Positions 1 to 8,052 of a stretch of DNA of 64,000 nucleotides are shown piece by piece. Source of the stretch: Streptomyces sp. SS1-1 (lineage in GTDB: Bacteria > Actinomycetota > Actinomycetes > Streptomycetales > Streptomycetaceae); NCBI RefSeq assembly GCF_008973465.1, contig NZ_WBXN01000004.1:4628501-4692500 (forward strand). Reading direction: 5' to 3'. Positions within the stretch are counted from its first letter, which is position 1, and every line of letters begins with the position of its first letter. The position numbers were made by a program, and so were the translations under genes. Below the pieces are notes generated by a model. The model ran no database searches. It was not told the origin of the DNA and saw only the letters and a list, made by a program, of their open reading frames with translations.

Positions 1-1
1 G

Positions 2-2044
2 CGCCGCGCCAACCAGCGGTTCGCGTCCCTGTTCGGCGGCGCCCCCGACGACCACCGTGGCCGGGGCGTCCACGACTACCTGGCCCGGCCCGAGGCCGAG
101 CGGGTCTCGGCCACCCTGCGCCGCGTCCTGGAGAGCGGCGACTCCATCACCGACATGCACGTCACCGGCTTCCTGCCGGGCTCCGACGAGCGCCGCCACT
201 GGTCCGTCAACCTCTACCGGGTGCACAGCGGCAGCGGCCGTCCCATCGGCATCGCCTGGCTCGGCATCGACATCACCGCCCGGCGCGCCGCCGCCCGCGA
301 GGCCGCCGCCGCCCGGCGCAACCTCGCCCTGCTGAACGACGCCGGCGCCCGCATCGGCAACTCCCTCGACCTGGAGACCACCGCCCGCGAACTCCTCGAC
401 GTGGTGGTGCCCGGCTTCTGCGACCTCGCCACGGTCGACCTGTACCAGGGGCTGCTGGCCGGCGACGAGACACCGCCCGGCCTCGCCGACGGCAGCGCGG
501 AGCTGCGCCGGGTCGCCTTCTCCAGTGCCGTGTCGGACGCGCCCTTCGTGGGCGGCGGCGCGGAGGTCTCCGTCGGCGGCGTGCACCACTACCCGTTCAA
601 CTCGCCCTGCGCGGACGCCCTGCGCACCGCCCGCGTGCAGCATGTGCCCGGCGAGGAGGGCGGGCTCGTGCAGTCCACGCTCGCCGTGCCGATGGTCGCC
701 CACGACACCGTCGTCGGACTCGCCCAGTTCGCCCGGACGAAGGGCAGCGAGCCGTTCGGGGACCGCGACCGCGAACTCGCCGTGGAACTCGCGGCCCGCG
801 CGGCGGTCTGCATCGACAACGCCCGGCTGTACCGGCGTGAGCACGAACGCGCCCTGATACTGCAGCGGTCGCTGCTGCCGCCCGGCGACCCGGTCGCCGC
901 CGGACTCGACATCGCCTGCCGCTATCTGCCCGGCAACGCCTCCGCCGACCGGCACAGCGAGGTGGGCGGCGACTGGTTCGACGTCATCGAACTGCCCGGC
1001 CACCGCACCGCGCTGGTCGTCGGCGACGTGATGGGGCGCGGGCTGCGCGCCGCCGTCGCGATGGGCGAACTGCGCTCCGCCGTACGGACGCTGGCGCTGC
1101 TGGACCTCGAACCGGCCGAGGTGCTGTCCGCGCTGGACGAGATCGCGCGCGGGCTCGGCGCCCCCGGCGGCGTCCAGCAGGCCACCCGGGCGGCCCGCCG
1201 GCCCCGGGAGGCGGACCTCTCCGAGGTGTACCTCGCCACCTGCGTGTACGCCGTGTACGACTCCGTGACCCGGCGCTGCACCTTCGCCAACGCCGGGCAC
1301 CTCCCGCCGGTCCTCGTCGAGCCCGGCGAGGACGCGCTGATGCTGGACGTGCCGCCCGGGATGCCGCTCGGTGTCGGCGGCGAGCCGTTCGAGGAGGTGG
1401 AGGTCGAACTGCCCGAGGGCGCGCTGCTGGCGCTCTACACGGATGGACTGGTCGAGTCCCGCGACCACCCCCTGGACGAGGGCCTGCAGGCCTTCGTCGG
1501 CGCGCTCACCGACCCCGCGCGCCCCCTGGAGGACGTGTGCGACCACGTCCTCAACACCCTCGACACCCATCACGGCGAGGACGACATCGCGCTGCTGATG
1601 GCGCGGGTGCAGGGGCTGCCCGCCGACTCCGTCGGCGACTGGACGCTGCCGCGCGAGCCCCGCAGCGTGGGCCGCGCCCGCGAGTACGCCCGCGCCCGGC
1701 TCCAGTCGTGGGACCTGGAGGCGCTGGTCGACACCACCGAACTCCTCGTCAGCGAACTGGTCACCAACGCGCTGCGCTACGGCGAGGGAGAGATCCGGCT
1801 CCGTCTGCTGCTGGACCGCACGCTCGTGTGCGAGGTCTGGGACGCCGGCCTCGTCCAGCCGCGCCGCCGCCGCGCCCGCGACACGGACGAGGGCGGCCGC
1901 GGCCTCCAACTGGTCGGCCTGCTCAGCGCGGCCTGGGGCTCCCGCCGCACGCCACGCGGCAAGACGGTCTGGTTCGAACTCCCCCTGCCCGACGGCGAAA
2001 CCACCCTGACCGACCCGGCGGAGGCCCTCCTGAGCCTCTTCTGA
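2..2044 (+). CDS. PAS-GAF-SpoIIE (PP2C)-HATPase regulatory phosphatase, 5' truncated by window
   Basis: The reading frame is open from base 2, so the N-terminus lies outside the window; 680 residues are visible. Order of domains: end of a PAS fold (about 1-95, closing with a typical GIDIT linker), a GAF domain (about 110-280), a SpoIIE-type PP2C phosphatase (about 315-540, with GGDWFD, GDVMGRG, YTDGLVE and EDDIALL metal-site motifs) and a C-terminal RsbW-like ATPase (about 545-670, ELVTNALRYG and the GGRGLQLV loop). This architecture belongs to the large actinobacterial family that dephosphorylates STAS anti-anti-sigma proteins or phosphorylates them through the kinase-like domain in response to ligand sensing by PAS/GAF. 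The partner is not in the visible neighbourhood, so the target is unknown. The end faces a convergent gene. Confidence 0.9.
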   Translation, partial: RRANQRFASLFGGAPDDHRGRGVHDYLARPEAERVSATLRRVLESGDSITDMHVTGFLPGSDERRHWSVNLYRVHSGSGRPIGIAWLGIDITARRAAAREAAAARRNLALLNDAGARIGNSLDLETTARELLDVVVPGFCDLATVDLYQGLLAGDETPPGLADGSAELRRVAFSSAVSDAPFVGGGAEVSVGGVHHYPFNSPCADALRTARVQHVPGEEGGLVQSTLAVPMVAHDTVVGLAQFARTKGSEPFGDRDRELAVELAARAAVCIDNARLYRREHERALILQRSLLPPGDPVAAGLDIACRYLPGNASADRHSEVGGDWFDVIELPGHRTALVVGDVMGRGLRAAVAMGELRSAVRTLALLDLEPAEVLSALDEIARGLGAPGGVQQATRAARRPREADLSEVYLATCVYAVYDSVTRRCTFANAGHLPPVLVEPGEDALMLDVPPGMPLGVGGEPFEEVEVELPEGALLALYTDGLVESRDHPLDEGLQAFVGALTDPARPLEDVCDHVLNTLDTHHGEDDIALLMARVQGLPADSVGDWTLPREPRSVGRAREYARARLQSWDLEALVDTTELLVSELVTNALRYGEGEIRLRLLLDRTLVCEVWDAGLVQPRRRRARDTDEGGRGLQLVGLLSAAWGSRRTPRGKTVWFELPLPDGETTLTDPAEALLSLF

Positions 2045-2105
2045 CCCGGCACACCCGGCGGAGGGCGCGGGTACGCGCCGGCGCTCTGCTCGGGAGACGC
2101 CGTCC

Positions 2106-2129
2106 CCGGCGCCGGGCTCGGGGCGCCGG
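2106..2129. terminator. Possible terminator between convergent genes
   Basis: Eight-base arms CCGGCGCC and GGCGCCGG are separated by 8 bases in the 90-bp gap between two genes that end towards each other. Short and GC-only, so weakly supported. Confidence 0.35.
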
Positions 2130-2134
2130 TACGG

Positions 2135-3748
2135 TCACCCCGGGTCGTCCGGCTCGCGGCGTCTGGTGGATGTTCGGGGGCCGCCGTAGCTGTGGGGGGT
2201 CGGGTGGAGGGCGCCGAGGGAGGCGGCTGTCAGGTCGGGGGTCGGCTCGGGTGGGTGGCCGTGGAGGCGGGTGTCCTGGTCCGCCAGGGCGTGGGCCTCC
2301 TCGGCCAGGGTGTCGGCCGTCACCAGGTCGGCCGGGTCCTCCGCGTGTTCGAGGCGGCGGGCCTCCGCCAGGCGGGTGCGGGCCGCGCAGCCCACCACCG
2401 CGCCGTGCGTCGCGACGACGTCGTCCGCCCCGGCGACGGCCGCCCGTGCGCAGACCGCGGCGGCGGCCGGGAGCACCCCGGCGCGTCCGGCGGCCAGGGG
2501 TGCCACGGCCCGTACGATCCGCCGCAGCAACCCCAGCGGGTCGTACGGCCGGCCCGAGGCCAGCTCCTGCCGTACGCCCGCCAGGACGACGTCGGCGTGG
2601 CCCGTGCGGGCGCGCAGTTCGCCCGGTGTGACGTCCGGGTGGGCGGCGGTCTCTCCGGCGAGGGCCCGGCGGGCGCCGGCGATCTCCGCCTCCGCGCCGG
2701 TCAGCGCGGCCGGTACCAGTTCCGCGGCCGTCGCGAGGTCTCTCCGCAGCCGTTCGACGCCGTCGATGAGCACGCCCGCCTGGGCGATGGCTCCCTCGGC
2801 GGCCCGCAGCCGGCTCGCCGCCCGGCCGAACTCGCCGGCGTCGGCGGCCTGGCGGGCGAGGTTCAGGCGGGTGGTCGCGAAGACCAGGCGGTCCTTGGCC
2901 TGTTCGACGTTCCCCACGACCGTGGAGGACGCCGGGGCGGCATAGCGGTCGCCGAGGTCGCGGAGGGTCGCGTCGGCTTCCGCGGTGCGCGCGGTCAGGC
3001 CCCGGAACCGGGCCTCCGCGACCGTCAGAGCGGCTCCCAGTCCGCCCCTCGGTCCCTCCTCGAGACCCCGCAGTGTGTCGAAGGCGGCGGCCTGTACGTC
3101 CAGCAGCCGCCCGGCCTCCTCGCACCGCCCGATGACGCCCGCCAGCGCGTGCCGTCGGGCCGCGTCCTCCTCGGGCACCCCGTGCTCGTACCGCCGGCGG
3201 ATGCGGAACGCGGCCGCCAGCTCGGTCTCGGCCTCGCGCAGGGCCCGCCGGGCGTCCTCGATCTCCTCCGGCGGCCCGTCCTCGAAGCGTTCGTCGTTCT
3301 CGACGTTCTCGAACCGGGCCTCCGCGAACCCCAGCTCCTCACGGCTGACCCGCACCCATCCGTCCGCGCGGACCAGCGCCTCCTGGGCCCGCGCGTCCAG
3401 CTCCTCGTCGGGCGGTTCGCCGCCCGTCACCGGCGCTCCGCCGGGTGTCGTACGACCGGAGGTGCGCCGTCGGCGCCGCCAGAAGCCGAAGCTCGCCAGG
3501 GCCCCCGCCGCGACCACGGCGATCATGGGCAGCACGAGGTCGGCCGTGTGCGTCCCCCGGTCGTCCCGCTGCCCGAGCGCGCCCGCCACGGGCCGGTGCG
3601 GCCCGCCGGCCACCGCCCCGCCGGCCGCCGTCCCGGGCAGCACCAGCCACACCACCCCGATCAGCGCGCCCAGCAGGGAGTGCGCCACGCGCGCGGATAT
3701 GTGCGCGCGGGCGCGCCGCGGCCGGCCCCGGATCAAGGATGACGTCAC
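2135..3748 (-). CDS. Membrane-anchored coiled-coil protein resembling the C-terminal part of TPM-domain proteins
   Basis: 537 aa, GTG start at 3748 with no clear ribosome-binding site. One hydrophobic segment near residues 26-48 and a second at about 70-90 followed by a run of arginines; the remaining 430 residues are Ala/Glu/Arg-rich helices rich in heptad-like spacing. The phrases around residues 125-290 (EALVRADGWVRVSREELGFA, AAFDTLRGLEEG, DNVEQAKDRL-like) resemble the long helical tail of Streptomyces secreted TPM-domain proteins, but the TPM fold itself (about 130 residues after the signal peptide) is absent. It lies 76 bp downstream of sdhB on the same strand. Function unknown; the family resemblance is recalled, not searched. 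Confidence 0.75.
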   Translation of the reverse strand: MTSSLIRGRPRRARAHISARVAHSLLGALIGVVWLVLPGTAAGGAVAGGPHRPVAGALGQRDDRGTHTADLVLPMIAVVAAGALASFGFWRRRRRTSGRTTPGGAPVTGGEPPDEELDARAQEALVRADGWVRVSREELGFAEARFENVENDERFEDGPPEEIEDARRALREAETELAAAFRIRRRYEHGVPEEDAARRHALAGVIGRCEEAGRLLDVQAAAFDTLRGLEEGPRGGLGAALTVAEARFRGLTARTAEADATLRDLGDRYAAPASSTVVGNVEQAKDRLVFATTRLNLARQAADAGEFGRAASRLRAAEGAIAQAGVLIDGVERLRRDLATAAELVPAALTGAEAEIAGARRALAGETAAHPDVTPGELRARTGHADVVLAGVRQELASGRPYDPLGLLRRIVRAVAPLAAGRAGVLPAAAAVCARAAVAGADDVVATHGAVVGCAARTRLAEARRLEHAEDPADLVTADTLAEEAHALADQDTRLHGHPPEPTPDLTAASLGALHPTPHSYGGPRTSTRRREPDDPG

Positions 3749-3824
3749 ATTCGGGAGCGTATGAGCAGGTGTGCGCCCGCGCGACCGGGGTGCGTGCGTC
3801 AGGGGAGGCGCGCGTACGTCTCCG

Positions 3825-4595
3825 CTACGAGGACCGTCTCCGGATCTTCGACCCCAGCCACACCAGCGGGTCGTACTTGCGGTCCACGGCCCGTTCCTTC
3901 AGCGGGATGAGCGCGTTGTCCGTGATCCTGATGCCCTCGGGGCAGACCTCGGTGCAGCACTTGGTGATGTTGCAGTACCCGAGGCCGTGCTCGTCCTGCG
4001 CCGTCCTCTTGCGGTCGAGCCCGCTCTCGGCGGCCGCGTCCAGCGGGTGCATGTCCAGCTCGGCGACGCGCATCAGGAAGCGGGGCCCGGCGAACGCCGG
4101 TTTGTTCTCCTCGTGGTCGCGCACCACATGGCAGGTGTCCTGGCACAGGAAGCACTCGATGCACTTGCGGAACTCCTGCGAGCGGTCCACGTCCTCCTGC
4201 ATCATCCGGTACTCGCCCGGAGCCACGCCCTCCGGCGGCACGAACGCCGGCACCTGCCGGGCCTTCTCGTAGTTGAAGCCGACGTCGGTCACCAGGTCCC
4301 GTACGACGGGGAAGGCCCGCAGCGGGGTGACGGTGATCGTCTCCTCGCGGGTGAACACCGACATCCGGGTCATGCACATCAGCCGCGGCCGTCCGTTGAT
4401 CTCGGCCGAGCAGGAACCGCACTTGCCCGCCTTGCAGTTCCAGCGGACGGCCAGGTCGGGAGCCTGGGTGGCCTGGAGGCGGTGGATGATGTCGAGGACG
4501 ACCTCGCCGTCGTTCACCTCGACCCGGAAGTCCTGAAGGTCCCCGCCTCCCACATCGCCCCGCCACACCTTGAAGCGGGCCTCGTAGCTGCTCAC
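3825..4595 (-). CDS. sdhB: Succinate dehydrogenase/fumarate reductase iron-sulfur subunit
   Basis: 256 aa. The GTG start at 4595 overlaps the flavoprotein stop in GTGA; an upstream ATG in frame would add 54 low-quality residues inside sdhA and was rejected. The plant-type [2Fe-2S] ligands are C54, C59, C62 and C74; the C-terminal ferredoxin-like domain has C145, C148, C151, C155 and C208, C213/C214, C218, giving the [4Fe-4S] and [3Fe-4S] (or second [4Fe-4S]) centres. It passes electrons from the flavoprotein to the membrane subunit and quinone pool. Last gene of the sdh operon. Among SDH/FRD families it resembles the actinobacterial non-canonical type (three subunits, single large membrane protein) rather than the sdhCDAB type. 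Confidence 0.95.
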   Translation of the reverse strand: MSSYEARFKVWRGDVGGGDLQDFRVEVNDGEVVLDIIHRLQATQAPDLAVRWNCKAGKCGSCSAEINGRPRLMCMTRMSVFTREETITVTPLRAFPVVRDLVTDVGFNYEKARQVPAFVPPEGVAPGEYRMMQEDVDRSQEFRKCIECFLCQDTCHVVRDHEENKPAFAGPRFLMRVAELDMHPLDAAAESGLDRKRTAQDEHGLGYCNITKCCTEVCPEGIRITDNALIPLKERAVDRKYDPLVWLGSKIRRRSS

Positions 4596-6535
4596 TGGTA
4601 GAGCTCCTCTTCGGCGAGGTACTTGACCAGCTCCTCCTTCTCGAAGAGGGCGAGCAGGTCCTGGCGGACGGGTTCGGTGGTCTCCCGGGAGAGGTCGATC
4701 TGGCCGCGCTCGGGGTCGGTGGCCGCGAGGCCGCCCGTCGGGTCGGCGAGCCGGCACAGCAGGTTGATGTTGCGCCAGCGGCGGTCCATCTGCGGGTGGT
4801 CCTCACGGGTGTGGCCGCCGCGGGACTCGGTGCGCTCCAGCGCCGCCCGCGCCACGCACTCGCTGACCAGCAGCATGTTCCGCAGGTCCAGCGCGAGGTG
4901 CCAGCCCGGGTTGAACTGCCGGTGCCCCTCGACCCCGGCCCGCCGTGCCCGCACCCGCAGCTCGGCCAGCTTCTCCAGCGCCTGCTCCATCTCGGCCTCG
5001 CGGCGGATGATGCCGACCAGGTCGTTCATGGCCTGCTGGAGTTCCTGGTGCAGGGTGTACGGGTTCTCCGGCGGCCGCCCGGCGTCCGCGGACCCGGCCG
5101 GGCCCTCCGCAGAGAAGGGCCGCAGCGCCTCCGCCGCCGCGCTGTCGATCTGCGCGTCACCGACCGAGGGTCGCTCGAACGCCTGCGCCGCCGCGTGCTC
5201 GGCGGCGTGCCGGCCCGCCCGGCGCCCGAAGACCAGCAGGTCGGACAGCGAGTTGCCGCCGAGCCGGTTCGAGCCGTGCATTCCGCCGGCCACCTCACCG
5301 GCCGCGAACAGCCCCGGCACCCCGCGCGCCGCCGCCGTGTCCGAGTCGACCGCGATGCCGCCCATGACGTAGTGGCAGGTCGGCCCGACCTCCATCGGCT
5401 CGGCGGTGATGTCGACGTCCGCCAGCTCCTTGAACTGGTGGTACATCGACGGCAGCCGGCGCCGGATCACCTCGGCCGGCATCCGCGTGGACACGTCCAG
5501 GAAGACCCCGCCGTGCGGGGAGCCCCGGCCCGCCTTCACCTCGGCGTTGATCGCGCGGGCGACCTCGTCGCGGGGGAGCAGCTCGGGAGGGCGCCGGTTG
5601 TGGTCCGGGTCCTCGTACCAGCGGTCGCCCTCCTCCTCCGACTCGGCGTACTTCTCCTTGAAGACGTCGGGGACGTAGTCGAACATGAACCGCTTGCCCT
5701 CGGAGTTGCGCAGCACCCCGCCGTCGCCGCGCACCGACTCGGTGACCAGGATGCCCTTCACCGACGGCGGCCAGACCATGCCCGTCGGATGGAACTGCAC
5801 GAACTCCATGTTCAGCAGCGGGGCCCCGGCGAGCAGCGCCAGCGCGTGCCCGTCGCCCGTGTACTCCCACGAGTTCGACGTCACCTTGAAGGACTTGCCG
5901 ATGCCGCCGGTCGCGATGACCACGGACGGCGCCTCCAGGACGAAGAAGCGGCCGGTCTCCCGCTCGTAGGCGAAGACCCCGGAGACACGGCTTCCGTCCT
6001 TCAGGATCCGGGTGACCGTGCACTCCTGATAGACCTTCAGCCGCGACTCGTAGTCCCCGGTCTCCTTCTTGTCCTCCTGCTGCAGCGAGACGATCTTCTG
6101 CTGGAGGGTGCGGATCAGCTCCAGGCCGGTGCGGTCGCCGACGTGCGCGAGGCGCGGGTACTCGTGCCCGCCGAAGTTGCGCTGGGAGATCCGGCCGTCC
6201 TTCGTCCGGTCGAAGAGCGCGCCCCAGGTCTCCAGCTCCCACACCCGCTGCGGGGCCTCCTGGGCGTGCAGCTCGGCCATCCGCCACTGGTTGAGGAACT
6301 TGCCGCCGCGCATGGTGTCGCGGAAGTGCACCTGCCAGTTGTCGTGCTCGTTGGCGTTGGCCATGGCAGCCGCGATCCCGCCCTCGGCCATCACGGTGTG
6401 CGCCTTGCCGAACAGCGACTTGCAGATCACGGCCGTACGGGCGCCCCGCTCCCGCGCCTCGATCGCCGCGCGGAGGCCGGCGCCCCCGGCACCGACCACG
6501 ACGACGTCCCACTCCTGCCGGTCCACCACGGACAT
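4592..6535 (-). CDS. sdhA: Succinate dehydrogenase/fumarate reductase flavoprotein subunit
   Basis: 647 aa from the ATG at 6535; the longer open frame from 6688 would overlap the membrane-subunit gene by 130 bp and adds only shadow residues. The N-terminal FAD-binding GAGGAGL motif lies at about 15-21, and KAHTVMAEGG places the covalent-FAD histidine at H46. QFHPTG and CHYVMGG motifs, with arginines and histidines of the dicarboxylate site, follow at the usual places, and the C-terminal helical domain ends in an acidic tail. It oxidises succinate (or reduces fumarate) on the cytoplasmic side of the membrane. The gap to the upstream membrane-subunit gene is 20 bp and the downstream sdhB overlaps by 4 bp, so the three are co-translated. 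Confidence 0.95.
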   Translation of the reverse strand: MSVVDRQEWDVVVVGAGGAGLRAAIEARERGARTAVICKSLFGKAHTVMAEGGIAAAMANANEHDNWQVHFRDTMRGGKFLNQWRMAELHAQEAPQRVWELETWGALFDRTKDGRISQRNFGGHEYPRLAHVGDRTGLELIRTLQQKIVSLQQEDKKETGDYESRLKVYQECTVTRILKDGSRVSGVFAYERETGRFFVLEAPSVVIATGGIGKSFKVTSNSWEYTGDGHALALLAGAPLLNMEFVQFHPTGMVWPPSVKGILVTESVRGDGGVLRNSEGKRFMFDYVPDVFKEKYAESEEEGDRWYEDPDHNRRPPELLPRDEVARAINAEVKAGRGSPHGGVFLDVSTRMPAEVIRRRLPSMYHQFKELADVDITAEPMEVGPTCHYVMGGIAVDSDTAAARGVPGLFAAGEVAGGMHGSNRLGGNSLSDLLVFGRRAGRHAAEHAAAQAFERPSVGDAQIDSAAAEALRPFSAEGPAGSADAGRPPENPYTLHQELQQAMNDLVGIIRREAEMEQALEKLAELRVRARRAGVEGHRQFNPGWHLALDLRNMLLVSECVARAALERTESRGGHTREDHPQMDRRWRNINLLCRLADPTGGLAATDPERGQIDLSRETTEPVRQDLLALFEKEELVKYLAEEELYQ

Positions 6536-6555
6536 GTGTTCAGTCCCCACCAAAT

Positions 6556-7377
6556 CTAGAAGAAGCGCGGATCGTCGAAGACCCCGGACGCGACGAGATA
6601 GACGTAGAAGTCGGCGAGCGCGACGCTCACCAGCGACGCCCAGGCGAGCTGCATGTGGCGGGCGTTGAGCCTGCCGATCCACTGCCACATGCGGTAGCGC
6701 ACGGGGTGCTTGGAGAAGTGCTTGAGCTTGCCGCCCACGATGTGCCGGCAGGAGTGGCAGGAGAGGGTGTACGCCCAGATCAGCGCGATGTTGGCGAGGA
6801 AGACGAGGGTGCCGAGGCCCATGTGGCCCCAGGCGTAGGTCTCGTCGCGGAAGGCGAGCACCGTGTCGTACGTCAGGATGCCGGCGACCAGCAGGGCCGC
6901 GTAGAAGAAGTACCGGTGGACGTTCTGCAGGATCAGCGGGAAGCGGGTCTCACCGGAGTACGTCTTGTGCGGTTCCGCGACCGCGCAGGCGGGGGGCGAC
7001 AGCCAGAAGCCCCGGTAGTACGCCTTGCGGTAGTAGTAGCAGGTCAGGCGGAAGCCGAGCGGGAAGATCAGGATGATGATCGCCGGCGAGATCCCCCACC
7101 AGCTCCCGAAGAGCTCCCAGTTGGGCCCGCCGCGCATGGGGGCGCAGTTCTCCGCCAGGCAGGGGGAGTAGAAGGGGGACACGTACGGCGCCGCGTAGTA
7201 GTCCGAGTTCGCGAAGGCCCGCCAGGTCGAGTACACGATGAACGCCAGCAGACCGGCCGCGGTGGCGGCGGGGGCCAGCCACCAGCGGTCGGTCCGCAGG
7301 TGCGGGGCGTCGATCGCGGCGCGGGTACCGGTGCGTACGCCGCCGCTGTTCAGATGGGGTTCCGTACCAGTGGCCAA
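6556..7377 (-). CDS. Succinate dehydrogenase membrane anchor / cytochrome b-like subunit
   Basis: 273 aa with five predicted membrane segments (about 35-52, 97-116, 156-176, 186-208 and 243-264). Histidines at 154, 185, 208 and 212 lie at segment ends and are candidate haem ligands. A periplasmic loop (55-90) carries two cysteines and aromatic residues. A single five-helix protein of this kind replaces the SdhC/SdhD pair in one actinobacterial SDH class and in the fused-cytochrome (type B) enzymes, to which it has only topological similarity. It precedes sdhA by 20 bp. Identity as a quinone-reactive anchor follows from context and topology; haem content cannot be read directly. Confidence 0.85.
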   Translation of the reverse strand: MATGTEPHLNSGGVRTGTRAAIDAPHLRTDRWWLAPAATAAGLLAFIVYSTWRAFANSDYYAAPYVSPFYSPCLAENCAPMRGGPNWELFGSWWGISPAIIILIFPLGFRLTCYYYRKAYYRGFWLSPPACAVAEPHKTYSGETRFPLILQNVHRYFFYAALLVAGILTYDTVLAFRDETYAWGHMGLGTLVFLANIALIWAYTLSCHSCRHIVGGKLKHFSKHPVRYRMWQWIGRLNARHMQLAWASLVSVALADFYVYLVASGVFDDPRFF

Positions 7378-7408
7378 TGCATGACTCCGGTCGGGTCAGG
7401 GGGGCGGA

Positions 7409-7699
7409 TCAGGGGGCGCGGCGGTCCCGGGCGCCGAGACCCTCGTCGTCCGTGTCGATCCACAGCGAGTCGTCGTACGGCGTGTCGGGGATGGTGACGA
7501 GCTCCGGCTTGCGCGGGGCCGCCGGGCTCGCCGCGGCCTCCCGCAGCAGCGCGACGCTCTCGCGCAGATGGTTGGCGTCGGTGCGCACGCGGCGCATCTC
7601 CAGCCCGGCCGTGCCGAGCTGCTTCTCCAGGCGGCCCACGGACCGCGCCAGGTCGTCCAGGCAGCGCTGGACGGCGATCAAGTCGTCGTGCACGGACAT
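7409..7699 (-). CDS. Small coiled-coil protein heading the sdh operon
   Basis: 96 aa. Residues 5-60 form one amphipathic helix with heptad hydrophobics (LIAVQRCLDDLARSVGRL and following), then a Pro-rich and acidic tail ending in DDEGLGARD. No known domain recognised. It lies 31 bp upstream of the membrane-subunit gene on the same strand, so it probably shares the sdh promoter. It could be an assembly or regulatory partner of the dehydrogenase, but this is guilt by association only. A complementary ribosome-binding sequence (GGAAGTGAGGT) precedes the ATG. Confidence 0.7.
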   Translation of the reverse strand: MSVHDDLIAVQRCLDDLARSVGRLEKQLGTAGLEMRRVRTDANHLRESVALLREAAASPAAPRKPELVTIPDTPYDDSLWIDTDDEGLGARDRRAP

Positions 7700-8052
7700 G
7701 ACGTGACCTCACTTCCGTGGGCCCTGCGGCCCTTGGGTGGCAACGTTCATGCGCCTGCGAGTGTTGCGCGTCACACCTGTCCCTGTGAAGGCGTGTGCAG
7801 CGATTGGCGGATTGCGCGCCATCGGCGCGCGCTCGCACGCGCTCTGTGTGCGCCGGGGGATCGAAGGAGTGTGCGGGGCGCTGTGCTCCGCACGGGTGGC
7901 CTTGCGCGCCCCCGGCGCCGTGTCGTCTGCGCCTGGCGAACCCTTTCCTCTTCAGTGGGGTGCCGTAGATCTGATCAGCACCAAAATACCGCCAAATGTG
8001 ATCAGAACGCACTAACAGTCACCGGCGGGAGCCGCTCCCCGGAGGTACGCAG
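7700..8052. promoter_or_regulatory. Divergent promoter region, sdh operon / solute-binding lipoprotein
   Basis: 353 bp without a plausible gene. The right half has a run of unusually AT-rich sequence for this genome (about 7965-8015) carrying two TGATCA palindromes at 7972-7977 and 7999-8004, centres 27 bp apart. Ribosome-binding site GGAGG lies just before the lipoprotein start at 8053. No confident -10/-35 pair could be assigned. Confidence 0.5.

Noticed and set aside
1923..3125. A 400-codon leftward frame inside the coiled-coil gene region
   Set aside because: Composition of an Arg/Gly/Pro shadow, overlapping two better-supported genes.
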